Positions 36,148 through 44,344 are shown, counted from the stretch's first letter. The stretch is 64,000 bases of DNA from Planctomycetota bacterium (GCA_013152475.1 JAADGH010000011.1:24209-88208); one strand, 5' to 3'. Program-made: numbers and translations. The notes: generated by a model from the sequence alone, not told the origin.

Positions 36148-38154
36148 TCAAAACGGCTCGATGTGGCAGAACTGCTTGAAAGCGGCCTGTGCCGGGATGC
36201 CGTCCACGCCCTCAATAATATAACTCAGCGGCGGCAGGAGACGACCCTGGTCATCCTCGAATTCCATAAGACTCGTGTTCACGGTCACGCGGACATCCTC
36301 GAGTGTCGTCCGGTGCACGCGCATGTCCGGGCCGAGCAATTCGTGGTCAGTCATCTGTTTTTTGCCGACGGCGCGGCAGAACGCTCCGACGATCTCGTTG
36401 CCGAGCCGGAGGAACGGCCGTATTCCCTGATACTCGTACAGCGAGCATGTCACCACCGGCGGCTGGGCGTAGGCCAGGTCCATGAGGAATTTCACCGGGA
36501 ACGGCTCGTCCTTCATGAAGGTGTATCCGCGGTTGGCATGGGCGTAAAGCTCCGTGGCGCCATGAAAGACCAGGTTGATCAGCGGGGCGCGGTGGTTCTT
36601 GAGGTACATGGGTTGGTGGAACTGCGTGCTCGTGTTTTCGAGGTAGTCGCAGGCGCCGGCGGCCCACGCCTTGAAGGCCTCGCTGCCGACGATCAAGTTG
36701 AGCGAACGGAGGTATTCAAAGAGAGCAAGGCGGTGCTTGATGTCCTCTTCGCGAGAGATAGAGTGTCCCGGATGATAGCACTCCCGGGGCGGCGGCGGGG
36801 TGGTGCAGTCCACAAAAATGCTCTCCAGTTTCACGTCCCGGAGGATGTGCTCCATGGCCTCTTTGCAGAGGGGGAGGTACTGGCTTGGACAGACGCGGCC
36901 CCATCGGCTGGCGGACACGGCTCCCCTTGATGTGCACAGCAGCAGGTTCAGGTCCCAGTAGTCCTCCTGTTCGAGCATGGGCGACCAGTTCTGGTAGAAC
37001 CCGAAGACGTACCCTGCGTCGTTCGCCAGATCGACAAGCCCTTTCAGTTTTTCGACGGGCCCCTTGCGTTCATCCCACGGATAGGACTTGTAGGGCTGCT
37101 TGGAGAAGCCGCCCCAGACGGTGACCCGGGCCCTTTCGAGCTTCAGGTCGTTGCGCATGTCCTTCACGATGTGGGTGACGTCGTCCCACGTGAACTGCAG
37201 CGGCTCGTAGTTTGCATAGTGGGGGTACCCGCCGTAGAGGCAGAAGGCCGGCGCGCCGATGAGCCGCTCCACGTTGGGGTTCTCGGCGATGCGCTCGTCC
37301 CACGTCTTGAGCAGTCCTTGAGCGCGAGCAATATGGCGGTAGGTCTGCGCCATCTGGACATAGGACCCGCTGAGCATATAATAGGACACGGCCCTGGGGT
37401 ATCCGAATTCGCCCCGCGTGCTCAACCAGTGAGGGCTGATCGCGGCAATCTGGGGATAGGGTGTTTTCTCCCGTTTCGCGTTGAACGATCCCTGCCGGTT
37501 GTAGTTGATGACACGCTTGAACAGGGCGTCGAAGGGCGTGCCGAGCACGGCCATCAGGCCCACGTTGCCGAGTTGCATGCCCGCCCAGGGCATGATATCG
37601 CCGTACGGCCCGGTGGCCCTCTCCCCGAGGTTCGGGTCGAAAAACTCGTCGTCCCACAGCCAGAAATCCGAGCCGGAGAGCTTGACCATGTGAGTGGGAA
37701 CCAGCGCCCCGCCCTGCGACGGTAGGACGAGGTAGCCTTCGTCTACATGCGTGCGCAGCGCGCCGAAACGCACCGGGTACGTAAGGCTCTCGAAGTTCCA
37801 CTTGCTCGGCAGCCTGAGGTTCTCGACGATCACGTCGAAGCCTGCACCCTGCTCATGCAGCCGCAGGCGCACCTCGACGTGGGCGGTGGGCAGGTAGCCG
37901 CGCATGGTGTTGAAGCCCCGATAGCTGAGCAGCAGGGAGTCGCCCTGCTGATACACGTCCATGTACTTGCCCTTGGAGAGGTTCGCCGTGGCGACTTCGC
38001 CGTCCTCCGAACGGATCGTCAGCTCGCCGGCGGCCGCATCCCAGGGATCCTCGAACCATTTGGTATTCGTCGGAAGATGTGTGGCGCGGAATGTGAGCAC
38101 TCCGGGGTTGACTTCGAGGTGAACTTGATCGTTTCGTAAGATGTATGATTCCAT
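36148..38154 (-). CDS. DUF5696 glycosidase-like protein
   Basis: A 668-residue protein without signal peptide. The N-terminal third is beta-rich, like the supersandwich of large glycosidases (MESYILRNDQVHLEVNPGVL). The middle is barrel-like: THIVKDMRNDLKLERARVTV, GYVFGFYQNWSPM and LESIFVDCTTPPPPRECYHP, where the Asp of FVDC is a candidate catalytic residue. Similarity is to DUF5696 proteins, related to GH101-like enzymes. ATG at 38154 has AGAGGG at good spacing; an alternative ATG at 38211 lacks a binding site. It has its own promoter. Enzyme activity and substrate are unproven. Confidence 0.72.
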   Translation of the reverse strand: MESYILRNDQVHLEVNPGVLTFRATHLPTNTKWFEDPWDAAAGELTIRSEDGEVATANLSKGKYMDVYQQGDSLLLSYRGFNTMRGYLPTAHVEVRLRLHEQGAGFDVIVENLRLPSKWNFESLTYPVRFGALRTHVDEGYLVLPSQGGALVPTHMVKLSGSDFWLWDDEFFDPNLGERATGPYGDIMPWAGMQLGNVGLMAVLGTPFDALFKRVINYNRQGSFNAKREKTPYPQIAAISPHWLSTRGEFGYPRAVSYYMLSGSYVQMAQTYRHIARAQGLLKTWDERIAENPNVERLIGAPAFCLYGGYPHYANYEPLQFTWDDVTHIVKDMRNDLKLERARVTVWGGFSKQPYKSYPWDERKGPVEKLKGLVDLANDAGYVFGFYQNWSPMLEQEDYWDLNLLLCTSRGAVSASRWGRVCPSQYLPLCKEAMEHILRDVKLESIFVDCTTPPPPRECYHPGHSISREEDIKHRLALFEYLRSLNLIVGSEAFKAWAAGACDYLENTSTQFHQPMYLKNHRAPLINLVFHGATELYAHANRGYTFMKDEPFPVKFLMDLAYAQPPVVTCSLYEYQGIRPFLRLGNEIVGAFCRAVGKKQMTDHELLGPDMRVHRTTLEDVRVTVNTSLMEFEDDQGRLLPPLSYIIEGVDGIPAQAAFKQFCHIEPF

Positions 38155-38241
38155 CGCACCCTCTGCCGTGAAACTCAACCGTGGGCCCACTGTAGACTCT
38201 GCCGGCGCCATGATCTTGGATCGGCGCTGACTTGACCGAAA

Positions 38242-38270
38242 ATCATACCACGGTTTACGTCGAAACACAA
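38242..38270 (-). promoter_or_regulatory. Candidate promoter of the DUF5696 gene
   Basis: Minus strand: TTGTGT (38265-38270), a 17-base spacer and TATGAT (38242-38247). The -35 box is weak. Confidence 0.45.
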
Positions 38271-38328
38271 TAGCGTTTTTCGGCGTGTCCACCCTGCTCA
38301 CAGGCGCACGCCGCACTCCATGAGGGCA

Positions 38329-38359
38329 ATGACACGGTGCGGGTTGTGGGGAAAGTCCT
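38329..38359 (+). repeat. Imperfect 31-base direct repeat, copy 2
   Basis: Second copy of the repeat at 36057-36087 with three mismatches. It ends 13 bases before the -35 box of the SurA-like gene. The rest of 38155-38445 holds only promoters. Confidence 0.6.
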
Positions 38360-38372
38360 GATTGGAACACGG

Positions 38373-38400
38373 TTGACATTGGGCAAAAGTATGGTAAAAT
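38373..38400 (+). promoter_or_regulatory. Promoter of the SurA/PpiC-like gene
   Basis: TTGACA (38373-38378), a 16-base spacer and TAAAAT (38395-38400), about 45 bases before the ATG at 38446. Confidence 0.65.
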
Positions 38401-38445
38401 AAAGACATGTGACCGGCATACAATTTCAGGGCATAGTACGTTCTC

Positions 38446-39408
38446 ATGCGATCCATTCACTATAGCGCACTCGTGTTCCTTCTGGCACTCGGGCTTGTCG
38501 CCGCGGAAGAGAAGAACAACATCGTTGCGATCGTAAACGACGACATCATTACGATGGGCGAGTTGGACAAACTCGCCGCCCCCACCCTTGAGCGACTGAA
38601 GCGGTCCTCGTCCGGCAAGGAATTCGAGAAGCGGGCGCGGAGGGTCTACCAGCAGTACCGCGAGCGCCTCATCAACCAACGGCTCATGATCCAGGAAGGC
38701 AAGCGCATGATTGCCGCCCAGGAGATCGAGCCGCGCCTGATCGACCGCAACCTGGATTCCATCATCAAGGACTTGATCGCCCAGGCGGGGTCGCTGCTTC
38801 AGTTGAAGAAGATCCTGGCCAAAGGCGGCGAGACCATCGAGGAGAAGAAGGAGCGCACGCGCGACGAAATCCTCATCCAGATGGTCCACTACAAGCATGT
38901 GCGCAGTCGCGTGTCGGTGTCGCCGCGCGAGGTCCGGGACTACTACCTGAAACACAAGGCTGACTACACGCGGGTGAAGGAGGTTCGGTCCCGGCAGATT
39001 TTCATTCCGCTTACCTCCAAAGGTTCGAAAGAGAAGACACGAGCGTTTGTGGACTCGCTGCACAAGAAGCTCACGGATGGCGCGAGCTTCGCCGCTCTCG
39101 CCAAAAAACACTCGAAAGGTCCCCACGCGGCGAACGGCGGCCTGTGGGATTTCATGAAGCGCCCGGCCTTCGGCGGCCAGGTGGACGAGGCGCTGTTCTC
39201 CCTGAAGCAAGGCGAGATCAGCCCGGTCATCAAGACGTCGAACGGCTACCATGTGCTGCAGGTCGTCGCCATCCGGCCGGGCGGAAAGGCGCCCTTCGAG
39301 GAGGTCGAGGAGGAGATCAAGAAACGACTTGAGTCCGAACGCATGAACCAGCGTCTTCAGGAATTCATCGCCGAGCTTCGACAGAAGGCTTACATAAAGT
39401 ACAGATAG
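38446..39408 (+). CDS. Periplasmic SurA/PpiC-type peptidyl-prolyl isomerase
   Basis: A 320-residue exported chaperone for outer-membrane protein folding. The signal peptide is MRSIHYSALVFLLALGLVAA. Residues 22-160 form the SurA N-terminal helical domain (IVAIVNDDIITMGELDK, then LINQRLMIQEGKRM). Residues about 180-285 are one parvulin domain (SRQIFIPLTSKG, HSKGPHAANGGLWDF, FSLKQGEISPVIKTSNGYH). Only one parvulin repeat is present, where E. coli SurA has two. A metallophosphoesterase gene follows after 55 bases and may be co-transcribed. Confidence 0.9.
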   Translation: MRSIHYSALVFLLALGLVAAEEKNNIVAIVNDDIITMGELDKLAAPTLERLKRSSSGKEFEKRARRVYQQYRERLINQRLMIQEGKRMIAAQEIEPRLIDRNLDSIIKDLIAQAGSLLQLKKILAKGGETIEEKKERTRDEILIQMVHYKHVRSRVSVSPREVRDYYLKHKADYTRVKEVRSRQIFIPLTSKGSKEKTRAFVDSLHKKLTDGASFAALAKKHSKGPHAANGGLWDFMKRPAFGGQVDEALFSLKQGEISPVIKTSNGYHVLQVVAIRPGGKAPFEEVEEEIKKRLESERMNQRLQEFIAELRQKAYIKYR

Positions 39409-39463
39409 TCGCAACAGTAACCCCCATGTCCTAATCCGCCGTTCATTCTCAGAGTAACCGGTC

Positions 39464-40462
39464 ATGCGCTCAGAAGACGCCTCTGTCACCCATGCCCTTC
39501 CTCCGAAGCAGCCGGGTGAATATCGCATCGCGCACCTTTCCGATCTGCACCTGTGTGCAGCGAAGACGCCGATCAGTATGCGTATCAAGCGCCTTGTCTA
39601 TCACTCGCGACCCGAAGGGCTGGACCTCCTGGCATCTCTTCTGGACGACCTCGCCGCTGCAGAGGTAGACCATGTAATCATTACGGGGGACTTGACCGAA
39701 TCGGCCGCGCTGCCGGAATACGAGGACGCAGCCACTCTGCTGGCGCCTCTCTGCCAGTCCGATATGCTGAGCGTGATCCCCGGCAACCACGATGTGTGCT
39801 ACGCACGCAGGCAGAGACCCGCGGCGCACACAACGCGCGTGCCCAGAAAACTGTGGCGGTTCACGGAGTATTTCGGCCAGGCCCTCCCGGATGCATACCC
39901 GCCAGATATGGCCATCGAGAAGACCTGCATATTCCCCTTCGTGAAATTTGTTGGCGACGACAAAATCGCCCTGATCGGGGTGGACACGACGTCCCGCGTC
40001 CCGCGACGGGCCCTGCCGCTGAATGCTCTGGGGACTATGGGAAAGAGGCAGTTTCGCGACCTGCAGCGCATTCTGACATCACCCGCGCTGCGCGAGAAGA
40101 CCAAAGTCGTCCTCATGCACCACCATCTCTTGCTTCTGCCCGTCAACCATCTGGGAGACAGCATTCGCGGCATGCGAAAATCACGGCGGCTGCTCGAGCT
40201 TTTCTACTCGGCGCGCGTCGATCTCGTCCTGCATGGGCACAAGCACCACCCCTTCTGCTGGCACTCCCACACGTTTAAGCGCCACGACCTGGCGATCATC
40301 TGCGCCGGCCCGCCCAACGCCACGTGGATGGACGCGACACGCATCGAGGACACGTTGGTGTACAATGTCTATTCGTTCAAAGACGCTTCGATTCAAATCC
40401 ATTACAGGGAATGCGGTTATCGACCGCGACAGAATGTCCGGGCGATCCGACATGGGGGGTAA
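39464..40462 (+). CDS. Calcineurin-like metallophosphoesterase
   Basis: A 332-residue binuclear metal phosphoesterase. All family motifs are present in order: HLSDLHL (D-x-H), VIITGDLTE (G-D), VIPGNHD (GNHD), VVLMHHHL and VLHGHKHH (GH-x-H). No signal peptide or membrane helix is visible. The second part resembles enzymes acting on cyclic nucleotides, UDP-sugars or phospholipids (LpxH-related), but since lpxI is already in the window an LpxH role is not needed. Substrate unknown. Confidence 0.87.
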   Translation: MRSEDASVTHALPPKQPGEYRIAHLSDLHLCAAKTPISMRIKRLVYHSRPEGLDLLASLLDDLAAAEVDHVIITGDLTESAALPEYEDAATLLAPLCQSDMLSVIPGNHDVCYARRQRPAAHTTRVPRKLWRFTEYFGQALPDAYPPDMAIEKTCIFPFVKFVGDDKIALIGVDTTSRVPRRALPLNALGTMGKRQFRDLQRILTSPALREKTKVVLMHHHLLLLPVNHLGDSIRGMRKSRRLLELFYSARVDLVLHGHKHHPFCWHSHTFKRHDLAIICAGPPNATWMDATRIEDTLVYNVYSFKDASIQIHYRECGYRPRQNVRAIRHGG

Positions 40463-40504
40463 CGGTCTCGTAGGGGAATGATACGCGCCCCGTGTTCCTG
40501 CCGT

Positions 40505-41593
40505 TCAGGGGGCTGCCGTACGGGAAGGCGGCCCCAGTTCTTTCAACAGCTTCTCCGCATTGCGGTGTCCGAGCACTCGGGCCGCCAGGGCATGCCGTTG
40601 GGCCTCTCGAGTCCTGCCGAGTTCGCCATAGGCCATCGCCAGAAGGTACTGCAGGCCGGCGTCATTCTGGCTCTGTGCGGCGGCGGCCTTCAGATGCCTG
40701 TCCGCTTCGCTTGCGTTGCCGACGCGCCCAAGAAATGTGCCCAATTCGATCCGAAACCGCGCATCCGTCCGCCCCTCGGCCAGGAGTTTCCGGCAGGCGG
40801 CAACGGCCTCATACCATTGGCCGATGGCCTCCTGGTGTCGCCCCATTTGGTCAAGAACCGTGGCCAACTCGTGGCGGGCGGCGAAGTTCTCCGGATCCAG
40901 CTCCACAGCAGCCCGCAGGCGCGTCAAGGCATCGGGCAGGGCGCCCACTCGCCGCTGCATGCACCCCAGCAGATAGGAGGCGCATGCGTTCCCTGGATCG
41001 GTACGCAACATCTCCCTCGCCTCGTCGATGGCCTCGTCATGGCGGCCTACATTGAACAGGGCCGTCACAACACGGGCCTCTGCATCGCAGTTCTCCGAGT
41101 CGAGGGCGGCGGCGCGGCGGTACTGCGCCAGCGCGTCCCCATACGCACCCTCCGCGAAGGCGCCATCGCCCAATCGGATGGCCTTGAGGGCCGCCGCCTG
41201 CTTCGGCGATATCTTCGTTTGATTCCCGGCCACCGGCAAGGGAACAGGAGGCCGCAGGAATTCCACTTCCCGTGGCGCGGTGTCGGAGGCTGGTGGTTCG
41301 GCGCGATCTGGAGAGGAGGGCGACGCAGGTTCGTCCACCGGCTGTTGGGGGACGGCAAGCCTTTCGGTTGTCGACTGGTCGCGGACCTCAAGCGGACGAG
41401 CAAAAAGGAGGTAGTAGAACATCGGCACGGTCACCGCAATGACCGCGAACATGAGAAACGTCAGGCCGCTGACCTTGCCTTCGCCCGGAACGACCAGTGT
41501 CTGTCCACAACCGCATTTGAAGACCTTCCCCACGCTGTAGTCAGGCACATCCTGCTGCTTCCCGCACTGTGGGCACTTGAAGTGAATAGCCAT
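40505..41593 (-). CDS. Zinc-ribbon membrane protein with TPR domain
   Basis: A 362-residue protein. The N-terminal ribbon uses C7/C10 and C27/C29 (KCPQCG and KCGCG). A membrane helix spans about 43-66 (LTFLMFAVIAVTVPMFYYLL). A Pro-rich linker follows, then at least five TPR units from about 135 to the end (AALKAIRLGDGAFAEGAYGD, ALFNVGRHDEAIDEAREML, ATVLDQMGRHQEAIGQWYEA). The architecture parallels the protease at 10216, with a cytoplasmic ribbon and exported repeat domain. It is 45 bases downstream of the small secreted-protein gene and probably in its operon. It is likely a scaffold; partner unknown. Confidence 0.8.
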   Translation of the reverse strand: MAIHFKCPQCGKQQDVPDYSVGKVFKCGCGQTLVVPGEGKVSGLTFLMFAVIAVTVPMFYYLLFARPLEVRDQSTTERLAVPQQPVDEPASPSSPDRAEPPASDTAPREVEFLRPPVPLPVAGNQTKISPKQAAALKAIRLGDGAFAEGAYGDALAQYRRAAALDSENCDAEARVVTALFNVGRHDEAIDEAREMLRTDPGNACASYLLGCMQRRVGALPDALTRLRAAVELDPENFAARHELATVLDQMGRHQEAIGQWYEAVAACRKLLAEGRTDARFRIELGTFLGRVGNASEADRHLKAAAAQSQNDAGLQYLLAMAYGELGRTREAQRHALAARVLGHRNAEKLLKELGPPSRTAAP

Positions 41594-41638
41594 TCGCGTT
41601 TCTTGTTCCGTGTCCCTTCTTTGCCGCGAACCAGGACT

Positions 41639-42151
41639 TCACTCGCAGCCTTCAGTCGGAGCGCCCTCGGTGGGTTCCACCGCTCCGACTTTCCCAGAGT
41701 ATGCACACACCTTCGCCCTCATGTCTCCCTTTGTTTTCGTGTGCACACACACGATGAATTCCACGCTTCCCTTGGCATCCAGACTTGCCTTGACCGATCG
41801 CAGCTCGCCCTTGCACTCCTTCATGGCATTGCCGGCGGCATCCGAGCAGGTAATCTTCGCCGCGGCCGCGATCTTCTCCGACTTTCCGGACCAATCCTTT
41901 TCCCGCGACATTTCCACCTTGCCTGTGGCGCGATCGACCTTGAAAATCTTCGTCTTGCCGCCGCCGATCGCAACGACCTGATGGTAGCTCCCCGCCGTCG
42001 CAGCCTTCACCACAAGCATCTTCGTCGCCGCCTCGACCTTCTGGATAGCCTGGATGAGCGAGACCTCGTCTGCCATGGCCTGCGGGCCGACCAACGCCAA
42101 CGCAACCACCAACGCCAACGCGAACGCAACAGGAGTCATCGTCCGTCGCAT
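41639..42151 (-). CDS. Small secreted protein of unknown function
   Basis: A 170-residue exported protein. ATG at 42151 with AAGGAGAG upstream gives a signal peptide (MRRTMTPVAFALALVVALAL, cleavage near AMADE). The mature protein is mixed alpha/beta with IQAIQKVEAATKMLVVKAAT, GGGKTKIFKVDRATGKVEMS and four cysteines (TCSDAAGNAMKEC, FIVCVH, VCAYSG), plus a final Cys, so disulfides are likely. I do not recognise a family. It has its own promoter and precedes the zinc-ribbon TPR gene. Confidence 0.7.
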   Translation of the reverse strand: MRRTMTPVAFALALVVALALVGPQAMADEVSLIQAIQKVEAATKMLVVKAATAGSYHQVVAIGGGKTKIFKVDRATGKVEMSREKDWSGKSEKIAAAAKITCSDAAGNAMKECKGELRSVKASLDAKGSVEFIVCVHTKTKGDMRAKVCAYSGKVGAVEPTEGAPTEGCE

Positions 42152-42194
42152 GCCACTCTCCTTCACTTGAATAGGGAGGAAACTGTCTACTGTC

Positions 42195-42223
42195 ATTCTG
42201 CCGGATTCCGGCATGTGTGTCAA
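42195..42223 (-). promoter_or_regulatory. Promoter with embedded palindrome upstream of the small secreted protein
   Basis: Minus strand: TTGACA (42218-42223), a 17-base spacer and CAGAAT (42195-42200). The spacer holds a perfect 15-base palindrome TGCCGGATTCCGGCA (42199-42213), a good place for a repressor to bind. Confidence 0.6.
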
Positions 42224-42255
42224 GGAGAATTCCAGTATGCCAGTAACGCCTCCGG

Positions 42256-42304
42256 AGGTGTGAAAAAACCGGGATACAGGGCGTCCTACAGCTTTTTCAC
42301 GCCT
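42256..42304. repeat. Inverted repeat downstream of the HTH gene
   Basis: AGGTGTGAAAAA (42256-42267) pairs with TTTTTCACGCCT (42293-42304) with one G-T pair and a 25-base loop. It separates the HTH gene from the next transcription unit and may end transcription or stabilise the RNA. Confidence 0.5.
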
Positions 42305-42418
42305 TCTCCGTCACGAGGGCGGTTCGTGTGCGCTCTGCCGACCGTAGTGATAGGACAGCCGCCGCACAGATGCGCTGCCGGACGTGGAGCGAAAAGATTC
42401 GAACGCGACCTGGTGTTT

Positions 42419-42718
42419 TTACTTCCTTCGCTTGTTCGTTTTCTTCGCGGCTTTTTTCTTGGCGCCCCCCTTCTTGGAAGAGTATTTGGCCCCGGAGCCG
42501 AGCAGCAGCCATTCGATATTCGCATTCGCCAGGTCGCACAGCTTGACGAGGAGATCCGCCGGCAACACGCGGCCTCTCTCGTAGTAGTGATATGTGGAAG
42601 GTGATATCCCGAGCATCTTGGCGAGCTGCGACCGGCCGCGCTTGCCGCACAATTCCACCCGCAACTCCTTGGTCCGTTTACACACGGCATTATTGAACGC
42701 GGAGGCGTCCCGTTTCAT
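42419..42718 (-). CDS. XRE/CI-type helix-turn-helix regulator
   Basis: A 99-residue DNA-binding protein. The HTH is at about 28-50 (GRSQLAKMLGISPSTYHYYE), followed by VLPADLLVKLCDLANANIEW and WLLLGSG, the pattern of phage CI-like repressors. The last 20 residues are almost all Lys, Arg and Gly, which would add non-specific DNA affinity. There is no peptidase or ligand domain. It is transcribed from its own promoter with a 120-base leader that contains an inverted repeat, so autoregulation is likely. Confidence 0.82.
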   Translation of the reverse strand: MKRDASAFNNAVCKRTKELRVELCGKRGRSQLAKMLGISPSTYHYYERGRVLPADLLVKLCDLANANIEWLLLGSGAKYSSKKGGAKKKAAKKTNKRRK

Positions 42719-42774
42719 AGCATCGCTCCTCTTCGCAACGGAAATTTTGCCTTGACCCTAAAACCGTACGCTAT

Positions 42775-42805
42775 CGTGTCACGCCCTCAGCGCCATTATG
42801 ACACG
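42775..42805. promoter_or_regulatory. Inverted repeat in the HTH gene leader (possible operator)
   Basis: CGTGTCA (42775-42781) and TGACACG (42799-42805) form a perfect 7-base inverted repeat with 17 bases between, about 60-85 bases upstream of the HTH ATG and inside its transcript. It could be the operator of the HTH protein or an RNA hairpin. Confidence 0.45.
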
Positions 42806-42844
42806 TGCACTTCCAAAAGATTTGCATATCATGCATGCATGGGT

Positions 42845-42873
42845 ATAATACGTCACAAAAACGCAATTGTCAA
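42845..42873 (-). promoter_or_regulatory. Promoter of the HTH regulator
   Basis: Minus strand: TTGACA (42868-42873), a 17-base spacer and TATTAT (42845-42850). This is near consensus and predicts a leader of about 120 bases. Confidence 0.7.
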
Positions 42874-43082
42874 CTCAAAAAAAATCGGCTTGCTGAACAT
42901 TTGATATCCTGTGACCAGTTAGTTAGCCAAGTGAAGGGCCCGCGCAAGGAACCCCGCGAAGCGTGGTACGAGATCGCAATGATAGGGGCCTTTTCCTCTC
43001 AATGCGCCTCCACCACACTGGCCTAAATGGTTACGATCTTCCCGGAGATATACCGCGTCTTCTTTCGCGCGATCCGTCCCCG

Positions 43083-43814
43083 TTACGCATCCGCGAATTT
43101 TCGCAGCGCAATCCTCAAAAGATCCACGAACATTCGGATCGGCTCACGGATGATGTGCACCCGTGACTCCGGAGAATTCACCCACGCGACAGGCACTTCC
43201 CGGATCGAAAGCCCCAAGGCCCTGGCGATGGTCAGCACCTCCACATCAAAACAGAACCCGCCAATCGTCTGCCGGGTGAAGATCGCGCGCGCCGCCCTCG
43301 CAGTGAAGCACTTGAAGCCGCACTGCGTGTCGCGGAAGCCGCGAACGGCAAGCACCCGCACGAGCACGTTGAAAAACTTGCCCAAGCGCTCACGAAGCAT
43401 CGACTGGCGGACCCGTACATCGGATTGCGGCAGCGCCCGCGACCCAATGGCGATGTCATATCCGCCGGTGTCGATGGGGGAGAGAAGCTTCTCGATTTCC
43501 TCGATGGGAGTGGAGAGGTCCGCGTCGGTCATCAGGATATAGTCGCCATGCGCCGTCATCATCCCCCGCCGCACGGCATGTCCCTTCCCACGGTTCGTGC
43601 TGCCCTTCACAAGACGGATGACTTCCACCCGCCGGGCCATCGCCTCGACGATCCGCGCGGTCCCGTCGGTGCTTCCGTCGTCGACGACGATGATCTCGTA
43701 GCGGATGCGGTTCTGCTCGAAGTAGGAAACGATTCGCTTCAGCGAATCCTTGATGCGCAGCCTCTCGTTATAGGCGGGAATGACAACGGATATTCGGATC
43801 GACTCGTCCGCCAT
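43083..43814 (-). CDS. Family 2 glycosyltransferase (polyprenyl-phosphate glycosyltransferase type)
   Basis: A 243-residue GT-A enzyme similar to dolichyl-phosphate beta-glucosyltransferases. Motifs are VVIPAYNERLRI, IIVVDDGSTDGTARI, ILMTDADLSTPIEEIEKL (D-x-D region), DTQCGFKCFTARAA and IGGFCFDVEVLTIA. Such enzymes load a hexose onto polyprenyl phosphate at the cytoplasmic face for later transfer outside. No C-terminal membrane helices are present, so membrane contact is peripheral. It lies 51 bases after the small zinc protein and probably shares its promoter. Confidence 0.9.
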   Translation of the reverse strand: MADESIRISVVIPAYNERLRIKDSLKRIVSYFEQNRIRYEIIVVDDGSTDGTARIVEAMARRVEVIRLVKGSTNRGKGHAVRRGMMTAHGDYILMTDADLSTPIEEIEKLLSPIDTGGYDIAIGSRALPQSDVRVRQSMLRERLGKFFNVLVRVLAVRGFRDTQCGFKCFTARAARAIFTRQTIGGFCFDVEVLTIARALGLSIREVPVAWVNSPESRVHIIREPIRMFVDLLRIALRKFADA

Positions 43815-43865
43815 CCTCTCCCTCGCGGCCTGACGCCGGGCCTCATGAATCCCGTCCTCACCGTT

Positions 43866-44096
43866 TCAATGGTCTGCTCGCGTGCCTCTGACGCGGCGCT
43901 TGTCGCCCTTTGTGCTCTGGTAGATGCTTTCCACCGGGAAGGGCTTCATGTGGCCATAGATCATCTTGATCTGAAAGCGCGCCCGGCACACGTGGCAAAG
44001 ACCGAACTGCCCCACCTTGACGGGCTCCTTGAACGGATTCGGCCTGCGGCACTCCGGACAGTAGACAGTTTTGCCGTCTTCCGAGATGAGCTTCAC
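43866..44096 (-). CDS. Small zinc-ribbon protein
   Basis: A 76-residue basic protein with CPEC (residues 13-16) and CHVC (34-37), enough for one zinc site (VYCPECRRPN, FGLCHVCRARFQIKM). The start is GTG at 44096, preceded by GAGGAGG; a longer frame to 44147 is excluded because it begins in the -10 box. No family is recognised. It precedes the family 2 glycosyltransferase in the same direction. Confidence 0.7.
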   Translation of the reverse strand: MKLISEDGKTVYCPECRRPNPFKEPVKVGQFGLCHVCRARFQIKMIYGHMKPFPVESIYQSTKGDKRRVRGTRADH

Positions 44097-44145
44097 ATCT
44101 TCCTCCTCATGTTGAGGCCTTTCTCTGATGCCCCGGCGCGTGCGC

Positions 44146-44174
44146 ATTGTACAACACCCCTTGGGGAATTACAA
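44146..44174 (-). promoter_or_regulatory. Promoter of the small zinc protein/GT2 operon
   Basis: Minus strand: TTGTAA (44169-44174), a 17-base spacer and TACAAT (44146-44151). The spacer contains the palindrome CCCCTTGGGG (44157-44166). Confidence 0.6.
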
Positions 44175-44269
44175 GGAACTTTTGCGGGGCGATTCGCCCG
44201 TTGTTTTCCCGCATCGCCCCCGCACCGGGCCACGCGAGAAAAAATGACGGCCGGGCACGCAGTCGAGCA

Positions 44270-44298
44270 TTGACAAGCAGGAAGTGCTGTGATATAAT
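44270..44298 (+). promoter_or_regulatory. Perfect consensus promoter of pheA and the housekeeping run
   Basis: TTGACA (44270-44275), exactly 17 bases and TATAAT (44293-44298): a full sigma70 consensus. The predicted transcript start near 44305 leaves a 40-base leader before the GTG of pheA. Confidence 0.85.
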
Positions 44299-44344
44299 TC
44301 GGGTTTCACATGGTGCCGGCAGAAGCCCCACGGGAGTGCTATTC

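Larger units (their letters stand above)
42719..43082. other. 364-base gap upstream of the HTH gene
   Basis: No protein gene is supported here. The part next to the HTH gene (42719-42873) holds its leader, inverted repeat and promoter. TGCAT repeats lie at about 42823-42840. Positions 42874-43082 show nothing recognisable. A weaker plus-strand promoter-like pair (TTGCAT 42822-42827, TATAAT 42844-42849) could start a short RNA toward the convergent glycosyltransferase. Confidence 0.5.

Noticed and set aside
39464..40462. LpxH assignment for the metallophosphoesterase
   Set aside because: The motifs are general to calcineurin-like enzymes and lpxI in the same window already covers the step.
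42805..43026. Plus-strand open frame in the gap upstream of the HTH gene
   Set aside because: No ribosome binding site, no family resemblance and it overlaps the minus-strand promoter; not called as a gene.
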